NCBI RefSeq assembly: GCF_013185185.1
Contig: NZ_JAAZWE010000002.1
Location: forward strand, 1,119,595 to 1,183,594
Direction of reading: 5' to 3'
DNA from: Saccharibacillus endophyticus
Lineage (GTDB): Bacteria > Bacillota > Bacilli > Paenibacillales > Paenibacillaceae
Length of the DNA: 64,000 bases
Shown: positions 7,254 to 16,439 of the stretch, piece after piece
How the letters are laid out: every line of letters begins with the position of its first letter
Position numbering within the stretch: position 1 is the stretch's first letter
Notes under the pieces: model-generated
The model's input: the letters and a program-made list of their open reading frames with translations, nothing else
What the model was told of the DNA's origin: nothing
Database searches by the model: none
Program-made: the position numbers and the translations under genes

Positions 7254-7928
7254 TCAAGACAAGCTACGACCCAATGTTTCGTCCGAATCGTCGAAATAAG
7301 CGCGAACGATCTGCCCGATTTGCTCTTCGTCGCCCGAACGCAGTCCTTCGATCACGGTCCGGTGCTTGTCCGCGATCCACTCCATTCGTTCGTTTCCCTG
7401 CTTAAAACCATTATCCGTCGTCAGCAAAATCACCGTCATGACGATCGGACGGATATTGTTCCATAGATGCAAAATTCGGGTATGACCCGCTTCCTGCACG
7501 ATGCGTTCATGAAACGAAAAATCCTGATAAGCAAATTCCACGCGGTCGCCGTGCTTGATCGCCAGTTTCATCCGATCGATACCCTGCTCCAGACGCATGA
7601 TCAACGTTTTGTTATCCCGTTCGGCCAACCGCTGCTGCGCAAAGCTTTCGATCAGATAACGCACGTCGTAAAGTTCCTTGATCGCCGCAAGGTCCAAGCC
7701 GATCACGACCGCGCCCATGCGTTCCAAACGGATCAAGCCCTCGCCCGACAGCATTTTAAGCGCTTCCCGAACAGGCGAACGGCTGGCGCCGAACAGTTCC
7801 GCTACTTTGTTTTCCGAAATAACTTCTCCAGGCCGGATCTCTTCGTTGATAATTTGCAGTCGCAGCCGACTCGCGATCGATTCGCCGAGCGAAGCTCCCT
7901 GAAGCCAAGCCGAAGGATATTGCATCAT
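7254..7928 (-). CDS. gntR: GntR-family transcriptional repressor of the gluconate operon
   Basis: A 224-residue FadR-subfamily GntR regulator. The N-terminal winged helix-turn-helix covers about residues 20-85, with GEVISENKVAELFGASRSPVREALK as the recognition region. An all-helical FCD ligand domain follows, with conserved acidic/His positions near LYDVRYLIE and FHERIVQEAGHTR. The ATG at 7928 has AAGGAG 7 bases upstream; a TTG at 7955 is in frame but precedes the ribosome site. It lies between gnd and gntK. The perfect palindrome at 8960-8977 upstream of gnd closely resembles the known GntR operator, so autoregulation with gluconate or 6-phosphogluconate as inducer is likely. Confidence 0.93.
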   Translation of the reverse strand: MMQYPSAWLQGASLGESIASRLRLQIINEEIRPGEVISENKVAELFGASRSPVREALKMLSGEGLIRLERMGAVVIGLDLAAIKELYDVRYLIESFAQQRLAERDNKTLIMRLEQGIDRMKLAIKHGDRVEFAYQDFSFHERIVQEAGHTRILHLWNNIRPIVMTVILLTTDNGFKQGNERMEWIADKHRTVIEGLRSGDEEQIGQIVRAYFDDSDETLGRSLS

Positions 7929-7948
7929 TAAACGACTCCTTGTGAACG

Positions 7949-7994
7949 GAATCAATCCGGCGCGCGATGTGCAGCCATCGACGCCGGATTCCGT
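7949..7994 (-). other. Stem-loop between gnd and gntR
   Basis: Arms GGAATC...CCGGCG and CGCCGGATTCC can pair across about 20 bases. A T-run exists only on the plus strand (CCGTTTTT). For the minus-strand operon it is best read as an RNA-processing or stability hairpin that sets gnd expression apart from the two downstream genes. Confidence 0.5.
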
Positions 7995-8028
7995 TTTTCG
8001 GTTGTTCCCGCTTGGTGCCCGGTGCGGA

Positions 8029-8928
8029 TCAGTCTTCTTTGACTACCGCATGGCCGCCGAATTCGTTGCGCAGCGCCGCCACGACTTTGCCGTGGAACGT
8101 ATCGTTTTCCAACGAACGGTAACGCATCAACAGCGACAGCGCGATAACCGGAGTGCTGACTTCGAGGTCGAGCGCTTCCTGCACGGTCCATTTGCCTTCG
8201 CCGGAGCTTTGCATCACGCCGCGGATTTCGTCCAGGTTGGGGTCTTTGGAAAAAGCATTTTGCGTCAGTTCCATCAGCCAGCTGCGGATCACCGAACCGT
8301 TCGACCAAACGCGGGCCACGGCTTCGTGGTCATAGTCGAACGCGCTTTTTTCCAACACTTCAAAGCCTTCGCCGATCGCTTGCATCATGCCGTACTCGAT
8401 GCCGTTGTGCACCATTTTCAAATAATGCCCGCTTCCGCTCGGTCCGGTATACAGGTAGCCGTTCTCGACCGCCAGGTCTTTGAACAACGGCTCGATGACC
8501 GCGAACGCGTCTTTGTCGCCGCCGATCATGAAACAGCCGCCGTTTTGCGCACCCGACATGCCGCCGCTCGTACCGGCGTCGAAAAAGAAGATGCCTTTGC
8601 GTCCCAGCGTTTCCGAACGGCGGATCGAATCTTTGTACTGCGAGTTGCCGCCGTCGATAATGATATCTCCTTCTTCAAGCAACGAGGACAGGCCGTCCAG
8701 CACGCCGTCGACGATAGGTCCGGCGGGAACCATGACCCAGACCACGCGCGGTTTCGGCAATTGCGCAACGAGTTCCGCTACGGATTCTGCTGCTACCGCG
8801 CCTTTCTGCGCCAGTTCGCGTCCAGGCTCCGGATTGACGTCGTTCACGACCACTCCGTGTCCGTTCTCCAAAAGGTTCAACACGAGGTTGTAGCCCATTT
8901 TGCCGAGTCCGATCATGCCGATGTTCAT
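8029..8928 (-). CDS. gnd: 6-phosphogluconate dehydrogenase, short (decarboxylating) form
   Basis: Oxidatively decarboxylates 6-phosphogluconate to ribulose 5-phosphate. It has 299 residues, the short YqeC-like class, against about 470 for the classical enzyme. The N-terminal Rossmann motif is GMIGLGKMGYN. Substrate-side motifs are GGNSQYKDS, SGGMSGAQNGG and the catalytic-lysine helix YLKMVHNGIEYG. The residue after beta-2 is Asp (VVNDVNP), which in this class usually goes with NAD rather than NADP preference; that is inference. It is the first gene of gnd-gntR-gntK, with the GntR operator and a GAGGGAG ribosome site just upstream. Confidence 0.93.
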   Translation of the reverse strand: MNIGMIGLGKMGYNLVLNLLENGHGVVVNDVNPEPGRELAQKGAVAAESVAELVAQLPKPRVVWVMVPAGPIVDGVLDGLSSLLEEGDIIIDGGNSQYKDSIRRSETLGRKGIFFFDAGTSGGMSGAQNGGCFMIGGDKDAFAVIEPLFKDLAVENGYLYTGPSGSGHYLKMVHNGIEYGMMQAIGEGFEVLEKSAFDYDHEAVARVWSNGSVIRSWLMELTQNAFSKDPNLDEIRGVMQSSGEGKWTVQEALDLEVSTPVIALSLLMRYRSLENDTFHGKVVAALRNEFGGHAVVKED

Positions 8929-8950
8929 AAAAGTCCACTCCCTCTTTCGT

Positions 8951-8977
8951 TTGTATAGTTTGTATACCTGTATACAA
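8951..8977 (-). promoter_or_regulatory. GntR operator of the gluconate operon
   Basis: A perfect 18 bp palindrome, TTGTATACCTGTATACAA, at 8960-8977. An extra half site TTGTATA lies at 8951-8957, about 23 bases before the gnd start. It matches the TTGTATAC-type operator of GntR in Bacillus subtilis. Confidence 0.85.
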
Positions 8978-9041
8978 CTTTCCTGTTTATCATACTCTCT
9001 TGTTGGATAGCTGTAAAGCGTTCAGTGAAGCTTGAAAGCTG

Positions 9042-9148
9042 CGAGAGAAATTCGTTCAAAACGCTGTCTCGCTCGGAAAGTCGAATTGGATTTGAAGCAG
9101 GAATCTTTCCGAGTTCAAAGGCGTCTTTCACTGAATTTCCCTCTCCGC
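9042..9148. repeat. Large palindromic element P, copy 1
   Basis: Shares with 39242-39432 and 63619-63740 a conserved order: a left arm containing GAAATTCGTT, an inner stem, TTCAAAGGCG, then CACTGAATTTC as the right arm. Here the inner stem is CTCGGAAAG (9073-9081) with CTTTCCGAG (9106-9114). The outer arms are GAGAGAAATTC and GAATTTCCCTC. The stems differ in sequence from the other copies yet remain complementary. It occupies the gap between the gnd promoter and the protease 3' end. Confidence 0.75.
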
Positions 9149-9204
9149 TTAAAGCGTGTGCATTTCAGGTGTGCGTAAACTTCTGATTAAGGTTGGTCAA
9201 GCTA
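9149..9204 (+). repeat. Palindromic repeat R, partial copy 3
   Basis: Contains AAAGCGTGTG, TTTCAG, CGTAAAC and CTGATTAAGGTTGGTCAAG in the same order as the right half of the copy at 1260-1372. The left half is missing and is replaced by the P element that abuts it. Confidence 0.55.
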
Positions 9205-9249
9205 CTAGAATACGATTTTTATGATTATCATTATAAAAATCGATTTTTT

Positions 9250-10440
9250 CTAAGACAATTTTTCGCCTTTACCACTAAAGATTTTCATGGTGCCGTTCTC
9301 GTAGCCTACCTGATATTTCAGTCTATAGCCGGTATAGACCGTGCCGGAATCTTGGCGTTCTTCCGCGGTGATGTTCAGAGTCACCGTGACATCGCCGTCA
9401 TCGTTGCGCTTTGAAGAGATGGAGTCGACCCAGATGTCTCCGGTGTTGATGTAACCGTCGCGGAAGCCGTTGTAGTCGGTGCCGGACTGCCAACTGCTGC
9501 CGAGCAAGGCATAAGCCGCGACGTAATCTTTTGCCGAAAGACTTTCGTAATACAACGCGACCAGATATTCGGCTTCATCCGTTATGTCCCACTCGGAATC
9601 ACCGATCGATTCCGAATCGTTCGATACAAGCTCGGGCAGATCGCTTCCCGGGTTTTTGGACCATTTTTCCACGGTATCCCGAATATCGACGACCGGAATG
9701 CTGAATCCGATCGAATTCTCCTCTGTCATCTTCGCCGAGTTGATTCCCAGCACCGCTCCGGTCGTCGCATCGACAAGCGGGCCTCCGCTGTTGCCCGGCG
9801 CAATCGGCGCGGAGATTTGATACAGATTGCGATACACGTACGGATCAATCGTCAAATCGCGGCCGGTGCCGCTGATGATTCCGGTCGTGACCGTATTTTG
9901 CAGCCCCAACGGGCTGCCTAATGCCAGTACTTCATCTCCAAGCTCCGCTGTCTTTTTGGCTAATTGCAAAGGCTTCTCTCCCGCCAGATCCGGAACGCGG
10001 ACCACCGCAATATCCGTATCCGTTCCTGCGCCGATGACTTCTCCGTCCAGGATGCGAGCATCTGCTGTTCGGATTTTGACTTCGCGGGCGCCTGCCACCA
10101 CATGGGCATTCGTGATCACGTCGCCTTGCTCGTTATACAGAAAACCTGAGCCGAGCGAACCGTCCGCAAGTTCGATCATGACGACCTTTTTCTGCGTCTC
10201 GGCAATGATTTCTTTGAGCGTGAGTGTCTTGGGCTCCTCCGACTCTGTTGCTTTTTTAACGTCCGTCGTCGGCACTTTGGTTGTTGGCGTCGCTGTCGTT
10301 TTCGCTGCTGCTGTTGCGGCAAGGATCGGTGCGCCGCTCAGCTCTTGCGGAACGGCATCCAACACATACCAAGCGGCTCCGCCTGTTCCGGCTACGATTA
10401 GCAGGGAGGCCAGACCGCTGAATATCCAACCTTTTCTCAT
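9250..10440 (-). CDS. Membrane-anchored trypsin-like serine protease (HtrA-like, no PDZ)
   Basis: A 396-residue protein with an N-terminal membrane segment (about residues 7-28), a Thr/Lys linker, and an S1C/trypsin-like domain at about 75-265. The full triad is visible: His in NAHVVAG, Asp in GTDTDIAVV, and Ser in IAPGNSGGPL. Instead of PDZ domains, the last ~130 residues look like an NTF2-like domain beginning DEAEYLVALYYESL. HtrA relatives degrade misfolded exported proteins. It follows the zinc-ribbon membrane protein by 12 bases and is probably co-transcribed with it. Substrate and trigger cannot be seen. Confidence 0.85.
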   Translation of the reverse strand: MRKGWIFSGLASLLIVAGTGGAAWYVLDAVPQELSGAPILAATAAAKTTATPTTKVPTTDVKKATESEEPKTLTLKEIIAETQKKVVMIELADGSLGSGFLYNEQGDVITNAHVVAGAREVKIRTADARILDGEVIGAGTDTDIAVVRVPDLAGEKPLQLAKKTAELGDEVLALGSPLGLQNTVTTGIISGTGRDLTIDPYVYRNLYQISAPIAPGNSGGPLVDATTGAVLGINSAKMTEENSIGFSIPVVDIRDTVEKWSKNPGSDLPELVSNDSESIGDSEWDITDEAEYLVALYYESLSAKDYVAAYALLGSSWQSGTDYNGFRDGYINTGDIWVDSISSKRNDDGDVTVTLNITAEERQDSGTVYTGYRLKYQVGYENGTMKIFSGKGEKLS

Positions 10441-10452
10441 ACGAGTCCTCCT

Positions 10453-11838
10453 CTATTCCAGATACCAAGTGGCATTGTCCATCCGGATCTCCACATAGTC
10501 ATACCAACCGTAATCATAGGCCGTGAATGTCCCGCTCTCGCCCGGCGCCATATAGTACGGGGAGGTGAAGGTTGACGAAGAGAACAGATACGATCCGTCC
10601 GCATCATACGCCGAATAAGAGATTTCCACGCCGTAGATCGGGCGCGTCGCCGTATTCGTTACCGTTCCGGTCGTCGTGATGTCTCCATACTCCGAAACGG
10701 TAACTTCCATATTGCCGACGGAGACTGCAGCTGTTCGATTGTTCAGATCGTCCGCCTCCGCCTGCTGCGCCGCTCGCTCGATTCGCGCCTGCTCTGCCGC
10801 TTCGAATGCCGCTTGCTCCGACTCGATACGATCCTGAAGCGCCAGCAGACTTTCGTCCTTCTCCGCATATCGCAGTCCTTGCTTCACTTCTTCGACTGCC
10901 GCTCCGAAACTTTTATCTTTGAGCAAATCTTCGGCATCTTTCATGCTGATCGCCACGATCCGACTCACGATCAGCTTATTCACCTCATCCGCTTCTTCGG
11001 TATCCAGCTTTTCCACTTCGCGCAATTTGTACGCAAGCGCATCCACGTTATCCAAACCGTCCACTTCCTGCTTAACGCGAAGCACCGATAAACGATCCCG
11101 GTTATCGGATACCGTTTCCTTTTCCTGTTCGAACAAAGGCTCTGTCCGCTTTACCAACGAAGCTTCAAGAACGCCCAACGATTTCTCGGCCGCATCCAGC
11201 TCGTTTTTCTTCAGTTGGACGGAGACGTTGTCCAACTTCTCACGAATCCGCTGCGCCGTCTCAACTAATGTACGGTCAGTCGTGATTGCCGCAAACTCCG
11301 GACGCAACGCCGAAGCTTGGTCGAGCTTGGCCAACGCTTCGTCATAACTGCCCGCCAATGCCAATTCCCCGGCTTCGTTATGCAGCGCCGAGGCTTGTTC
11401 ATTGATTTGACTCTCCCGGTCATGCAGCATGTACACTCCGCCAGCGCCTACCCCCAGCAACAACGCAGGGACAATCCACATAAAGTGACGCGTAGCACTC
11501 TTTAGCTTTTTAGGCGGATCTCCGGCATATGGTTCATCCGGCCTCCTCTGTAAAGAAGAATAGGTCGACGGGATCATTTCGTCTGTCGGCGCTGCGTACG
11601 GCGACTCCCCTGGTGCTTTGGACAGTAGTGTGGATAACGGAACAGCTTGACTCTCCGGTCGAGCTGCCGATTCGGGAGTGGATTCCTCTCTATCTCCCTC
11701 CGGCTGTGACCCTGCCCGATTGGCGCCTTCCGGTTGATCGGGCGTCGGCGCTGTCTCGATCGGACGCAGCCGCGCTCCGCATTCTCCGCAGAACGACGCG
11801 TTCTCCGGCTGCCTCGCTCCGCAATGATTGCAATACAT
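10453..11838 (-). CDS. Zinc-ribbon, single-pass membrane protein with coiled coil and FxLYD domain
   Basis: 461 residues. A rubredoxin-like zinc ribbon (C3, C6, C17, C20 in CNHC and CGEC) lies at the N-terminus. A Pro/Glu-rich linker follows, then one membrane helix at about 119-138. Next comes a long charged, probably coiled-coil or TPR-like helical region (about 140-370), and finally an FxLYD-type beta domain (about 375-455, with GTVTNTATRPIYGVEISY). The orientation puts the zinc ribbon inside and the FxLYD outside. It is the first gene of a pair with the membrane protease, suggesting a sensor, scaffold or adaptor for it. No specific function is known. The ribosome site is GGGAGGGG. Confidence 0.8.
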   Translation of the reverse strand: MYCNHCGARQPENASFCGECGARLRPIETAPTPDQPEGANRAGSQPEGDREESTPESAARPESQAVPLSTLLSKAPGESPYAAPTDEMIPSTYSSLQRRPDEPYAGDPPKKLKSATRHFMWIVPALLLGVGAGGVYMLHDRESQINEQASALHNEAGELALAGSYDEALAKLDQASALRPEFAAITTDRTLVETAQRIREKLDNVSVQLKKNELDAAEKSLGVLEASLVKRTEPLFEQEKETVSDNRDRLSVLRVKQEVDGLDNVDALAYKLREVEKLDTEEADEVNKLIVSRIVAISMKDAEDLLKDKSFGAAVEEVKQGLRYAEKDESLLALQDRIESEQAAFEAAEQARIERAAQQAEADDLNNRTAAVSVGNMEVTVSEYGDITTTGTVTNTATRPIYGVEISYSAYDADGSYLFSSSTFTSPYYMAPGESGTFTAYDYGWYDYVEIRMDNATWYLE

Positions 11839-12004
11839 TCAGGACCCCTCCCGCAAATAGACGATTCGTTTTATTCAGGAACAGCGCTTCGATGCGTTAC
11901 AGTCTCTTTGCTTGTTCGTCTGATTCTAATGTAGCATAATTCATGATTTTTTAGGACGATTTCCCTTGTGTATCAAAAAGGTTTTAACCTTTGCCCAAAG
12001 ACAA

Positions 12005-12049
12005 AAAAGTTCTGTCCGCCCGCCGTAAACGACGGGAGAAAGAACTTTT
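12005..12049 (-). terminator. Terminator of the fructan operon
   Basis: Outer arms AAAAGTTCT/AGAACTTTT enclose CCCGCCG/CGACGGG. On the minus strand it ends AGAACTTTTTTG, placing a T-run after the large GH32 gene. Confidence 0.8.
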
Positions 12050-12126
12050 GGAAATGAGCCTTTCACTTGCAAAGCCGGTCTTTGATATTTGCCATTTCTC
12101 GTTGCAAACTTCAAGCTAGCCTCTTA

Positions 12127-15100
12127 TCAACGGTAAAGTTTCCAGGACTGCGCCGCGTTCGCCGAATCGTAAGGAGCCAGCTTCAAACCTTCTTCGCTGT
12201 CCGACGTCAAAGCCATGCCGTTGGCGACGTTCAGCACAAACGTCCGGCTGCCCTGCTTGCGCAGCAGCCAACGCTGGTTGTCGTAACCGAGATAATCGTA
12301 AAGCTGAAGCGTGCCGCGTCCGGTGTCCAGATCGAGCGTTTGTCCTTGCGGCGTTCGCAGCGAGAACGATCCGTCGCCGCTTCCGGTCGGGACGAGCGTC
12401 CAGCTCGGACGTTCGGACGCGGCGAGAAACTTCAGCCCTACCGCCGAACCGCGCTCGCTTCCGGCTGCCGCAAGCGACAGACCGGATTCGAGGTTGACGA
12501 GCGCGTAAGCGTTCGGCTTCGCGGGAGAGTCCTGTTTGACGCGAACTTGCTGAAACGAAGCTTGTCCGCCGAAAGCATGCAGGCCGAAAACGCCTTCCGC
12601 GAACGTTCCGTCCCGTACGTCGATCACCTTTTTGCCGTTCAGCCATGCCCGGATATGCGGCCCGTTCGCTTGCACGCGCAAAACGGACGTGCCGCCGGAC
12701 ACGATAGACGCGGGCGACGAAGCGATAACCTGACGTTCCGCGAAGCTTCCGTTCATTTTATAAAACAGCCGGATATCGTCCATGTTGGGGTCGAGATTGA
12801 GATAGTACCCGCTGCTGCCGGTCGGATCGGCGCGAAACAGCAAGGAAGCCGCTCCGCCGGATTCGCCGAGTTTCACGGTCGCTTCGTACACGAAATCGCC
12901 CGCGGAACGTCCGGACATAGCGGCCGTGTCGCCGGACGCGCCGCCGCGCAGGCCGTGTTCGGTCACGATCCAGGTAGCGGAAGACGGCGCGGTATCCAGC
13001 TTGCCGAGATCCGAGCGGAACGTTCCTCCGTGCACGGTCACGCGCGCGGCGGCAGACACGCCGTTCGCGTCCGAAGCCGTTACCATCGCCTTACCGGGAG
13101 ACACGGCGGTAAGCTTCGCCCGGCCGTTCGCACCCGCTTCGACTGACACGATCGACGGATCGGAACTGGTCCAGCTCGGCAAAGACGAGGACGCAGAAGT
13201 ACGCGGAGCAGCCGTCAGCGTTCGGGAATCGTTCGGCCCCAACTCGATCTCTTCCGCGCTCAGCACCAGTTCGGCACGCGATTGCGTTTTCCAGACCGAA
13301 TCCAGCGCATGCACCTCCAGCGAACGGATCTTCACTTCGCCACCTGCCGCGTAAAAGCTCATGCTTCGCTGCGGCGGATCGGGGAACACGACGTCGGAAA
13401 AGACCGTTCGGCCGTTATTCGCGAATACTTCCACCGTTGATTCGTCCACGAAAACGCGCAGTTTGACGACGCCGTTTTCCGGTGCAAACTCTGCTTCCTG
13501 GCGCAGTCCGAACAGCGGCGAAAAGTCGGTAATGCCCGAAGCCGAACGGTCGAGCGCAAGTTTCTGTTCGGCGACCGAATACCCGATCTCCGTATGTTTT
13601 CCGCCGCCTTCGCGAACGCGGAAACCGAATCTTTGCGCCGCGCCGTCCGAAGGCAGCTCCAGCTCGGCCGCGATCTCGTAAGCGCCCGCCGACAATCCGT
13701 CCAACAAATTGGGCGTTTGCCTGTTAACGACTTGATCCTTCGTTCGAAAAAGTTCGCTGCGCAGTCCTTCCAATTCGGCAACCGGACGCTGCGTCAGACG
13801 CAAGCCGTCGGGCGTTTGCGCCAGCGACAATTCGCGCGGCAGGCTGAGCACGCCTTTCCAGCTTTCCGTCGGGAACGCGAACGGATAATCCCAGTTGGTC
13901 ATCCAAGCCATTGCGATACGGCGGCCGTCCGGCGCGTCGGTGAATGAAGAAGACGCGTAAAATTCTTTGCCCCGATCGGTCTTGAGTACTTCTCCGGCAG
14001 CATTGTCGTTAATGAACTTGCCGTCGTCCGTCAGTTCGCCGACGAAATATTCCGCGTCCGAACCTTCGGTCGTCGGATTCGCTCCGGTGCTGATCATCAG
14101 TACCCACTTGCGTTGGCCCGTGCCGTCTATGGTCAACGGAAACAAATCGGGACATTCCCAAACGCCGCCCCGCACATAATCGCCGTAACCGAAATTGTCG
14201 GTCAATGTCCAGTCGGTCAGATTCTTCGATACGAAAAAGCGAATATGATCCCCGCCGGACACCACCATGATCCAGCGGTCGCGGGCTTCGTCGCGCACCA
14301 CTTTGGGATCGCGGAAATCCCAATCTCCGGGATCGTCGCCGCTTCGGCCCGGATTTTCGATTACGATCGGCCGATCCTGCGGGTAATGCCACGTACGGCC
14401 GCGATCGGAACTGTAAGCGATACCGATCCGCTGATTGCCGTTGGCCGCGTTCGGATCGTACGACGTATAATAGGCGATCAATCCGCCGCCGTCGGGAGCC
14501 GCGTCGAACAAACGGGAGACGTTGTCGGGATCGGCGACCGCCGAACCGGACCAGATATGGCCGAGCGAATTCCATTCGAGCGCCAGCGGCAAGCTTTTCC
14601 AATGCAGCATGTCCGTACTGACCGCATGTGCCCAGCGCCCTCCGTCCTGATGGAACAGATGGTACTCTCCTTGATAAAAGATCATGCCGTTCGGATCACT
14701 GGCGGAACCGCGCGGCGGCGAATAATGATACGCCGGACGATACGCTTCGCCGTAATAATCGGATTCCGGCGTCAGATACGTATCTTGGAACACGGCCGTG
14801 TCGCGCTGCACAATCAAGCCGGCCGACAATCCGCCGGTCGGCAGCCCGTCCGCTTGTATCGCGGCGTCCGCATAGCCGTCGACGAATACGCGCACGCCGC
14901 CTTTTCCGTCCGCCGATATTTCCAACCGGTGCTTGACGCCCTCCTCGCTCGAGTACGTCGCGGAGGACCGCGCGATCTCCGTGCCGTCCGGCCCGATCAG
15001 CCGAGCGATCACGCGACCCTTCTCCCGCTCCAGCAGAACGGCATAACCGCCTTTTCCGTCGGCGTCGCCGAGAAGCATCAGTCCCGCGGAAGCATCCGGC

Positions 15101-15363
15101 GTGCCTGGCGAAATATCGCCGATCCATACGAACGCTTCCGTTTGCGGAGCGCCGTGCATACGCAGCGCCGAAGTACCGCTATCCGCCTCTCCCCGAACGC
15201 CGTGTTCGTCCGCCGTCCAAGCTCCGTTCGAAATGATAACGTTCTCAAGATTGGAATTCCAAATCGGTTGCTCCGGTTCCGCAGCCTGCGGCTTCGCCGC
15301 GGGCCAGATGCCCAGCAGCAGCACCGTGCACATCAACGTCAATATGGCTTTAAGTTTTTTCAT
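12127..15363 (-). CDS. Secreted multidomain GH32 fructanase (levanase/inulinase type)
   Basis: 1078 residues with a signal peptide (about 1-27, ending KPQAA). Order: a concanavalin-like beta domain (35-200), the GH32 five-blade propeller (208-520) and its beta sandwich (to about 700), a bacterial Ig-like group 2 domain (735-800), a second concanavalin-like domain (805-965), and a ricin-type beta-trefoil (970-1078). The three GH32 acids are present: the nucleophile Asp at about 223 in ASDPNG, the RDP Asp in DFRDPKV, and the acid/base Glu in WECPDLF. The usual WMNDPNG is altered to SASDPNG. Secretion and carbohydrate-binding modules indicate attack on polymeric levan or inulin. It is last in the operon, behind a terminator-like hairpin. 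Confidence 0.92.
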   Translation of the reverse strand: MKKLKAILTLMCTVLLLGIWPAAKPQAAEPEQPIWNSNLENVIISNGAWTADEHGVRGEADSGTSALRMHGAPQTEAFVWIGDISPGTPDASAGLMLLGDADGKGGYAVLLEREKGRVIARLIGPDGTEIARSSATYSSEEGVKHRLEISADGKGGVRVFVDGYADAAIQADGLPTGGLSAGLIVQRDTAVFQDTYLTPESDYYGEAYRPAYHYSPPRGSASDPNGMIFYQGEYHLFHQDGGRWAHAVSTDMLHWKSLPLALEWNSLGHIWSGSAVADPDNVSRLFDAAPDGGGLIAYYTSYDPNAANGNQRIGIAYSSDRGRTWHYPQDRPIVIENPGRSGDDPGDWDFRDPKVVRDEARDRWIMVVSGGDHIRFFVSKNLTDWTLTDNFGYGDYVRGGVWECPDLFPLTIDGTGQRKWVLMISTGANPTTEGSDAEYFVGELTDDGKFINDNAAGEVLKTDRGKEFYASSSFTDAPDGRRIAMAWMTNWDYPFAFPTESWKGVLSLPRELSLAQTPDGLRLTQRPVAELEGLRSELFRTKDQVVNRQTPNLLDGLSAGAYEIAAELELPSDGAAQRFGFRVREGGGKHTEIGYSVAEQKLALDRSASGITDFSPLFGLRQEAEFAPENGVVKLRVFVDESTVEVFANNGRTVFSDVVFPDPPQRSMSFYAAGGEVKIRSLEVHALDSVWKTQSRAELVLSAEEIELGPNDSRTLTAAPRTSASSSLPSWTSSDPSIVSVEAGANGRAKLTAVSPGKAMVTASDANGVSAAARVTVHGGTFRSDLGKLDTAPSSATWIVTEHGLRGGASGDTAAMSGRSAGDFVYEATVKLGESGGAASLLFRADPTGSSGYYLNLDPNMDDIRLFYKMNGSFAERQVIASSPASIVSGGTSVLRVQANGPHIRAWLNGKKVIDVRDGTFAEGVFGLHAFGGQASFQQVRVKQDSPAKPNAYALVNLESGLSLAAAGSERGSAVGLKFLAASERPSWTLVPTGSGDGSFSLRTPQGQTLDLDTGRGTLQLYDYLGYDNQRWLLRKQGSRTFVLNVANGMALTSDSEEGLKLAPYDSANAAQSWKLYR

Positions 15364-15404
15364 CGGATAGGCCTCCTTTGTTTTCGATCAAAATCCGGAA
15401 CCCG

Positions 15405-15441
15405 AAAAGCCCGCCGACCTTTCTATGAAAGTCGGCAGGCT
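15405..15441 (-). terminator. Intra-operon terminator/attenuator before the secreted GH32
   Basis: Arms AAAAGCC.GCCGAC.TTTC and its complement enclose a 4-base loop. On the minus strand GGGCTTTTCGG follows. No clear promoter lies in the ~40 bases between it and the next ribosome site, so partial read-through is the likely way the secreted enzyme is expressed. Confidence 0.65.
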
Positions 15442-15500
15442 GATGCCCGGTCAAGCTGTGGTTCTCGCTTTGGCGAAAAAATGGATACCCGCACTAATTT

Positions 15501-16436
15501 TCAATATTCCGATCGAGGTTCCAGCGCCCGAATCCCCAGCGCCAACGCGCCTTTCAATCCGGATTCCGTACCCAGTCCCGGAGCGACGAGGTAGTCGTCC
15601 AGCCCTTCGGCAAGCTCCGGCGCGGCGACGTAGCCGTTCACTAGCTCGGCGACGCGGCGGCGGATCAGCGGCAGCAAATGCTTCTGCTGCATCACTCCGC
15701 CGCCCAGAATGATTTTGCGCGGCGAGAGCAGCAGGATCGTCGTCGCGACGGACTCGGCGATATAATGCGCTTCGATCTCCCAAGCCGGATGATCCGGCGC
15801 AAGCTCGTGCCCCGGGACGCCCCAGCGATCTTGGATCGCCGGACCCGAAGCCATGCCTTCCAGACAGTCGCCGTGGTAGGGGCACCGGCCCGCGAAGCCG
15901 TCGTTCGGATGGCGGCGAACCGGCACATGGCCGCCTTCGGGATGCAGAAGGCCGTGCAGCAATCGCCCTCCCGCATACACGCCCACGCCGACGCCCGTTC
16001 CGACCGTGTAATATACGCAATCTTCCAAACCTTGCGCGGCTCCCCATATCGCTTCTCCGTAAGCGGCGGCGTTCACGTCGGTATCCCAACCGCAAGGCAC
16101 GTCGAACGAACGCCGCAGCGTTCCCAAAAAGTCGAAGCCGCTCCAACCCGGCTTGGGCGTCGTGGTCACGAAACCGTACGTCTCGCTGCCGGAACGCAAG
16201 TCGATCGGGCCGAACGAGCCGATGCCGATCGCCTGTACGTTTTTGTCCGCGAAATAATCGACGACCCGGCGCAGCGTTTCTTCCGGCTGCGCGGTAGGAA
16301 AACTTATCCGGTCCGTAATATCGCCGTCCGGGGTTCCGATTCCGCAGACGAACTTCGTTCCTCCCGCTTCGATCGCGCCGATGACCGCGGAAGCGTCTGT
16401 CGGGCGCTCCGTCTTGTTCGAATCTCGATCCGTCAC
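15501..16436 (-). CDS. scrK: ROK-family fructokinase
   Basis: Phosphorylates fructose released by the GH32 enzymes. The 311-residue ROK protein has an N-terminal GAIEAGGTKFVCGIG ATP loop, GFDFLG...WDTDVNAAAYGEA for substrate binding and the catalytic Asp, and GTGVGVGVYAGG. The ROK zinc site is in HPEGGH...HPNDGFAGRCPYHGDCLEG. The start is a GTG at 16436 with AAGGAGG 8 bases upstream, just after the upstream GH32 stop codon, so the two are tightly coupled. The zinc-site spacing is that of bacterial fructokinases (GmuE/ScrK-like) rather than glucokinases. Confidence 0.9.
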   Translation of the reverse strand: MTDRDSNKTERPTDASAVIGAIEAGGTKFVCGIGTPDGDITDRISFPTAQPEETLRRVVDYFADKNVQAIGIGSFGPIDLRSGSETYGFVTTTPKPGWSGFDFLGTLRRSFDVPCGWDTDVNAAAYGEAIWGAAQGLEDCVYYTVGTGVGVGVYAGGRLLHGLLHPEGGHVPVRRHPNDGFAGRCPYHGDCLEGMASGPAIQDRWGVPGHELAPDHPAWEIEAHYIAESVATTILLLSPRKIILGGGVMQQKHLLPLIRRRVAELVNGYVAAPELAEGLDDYLVAPGLGTESGLKGALALGIRALEPRSEY

Positions 16437-16439
16437 GGG

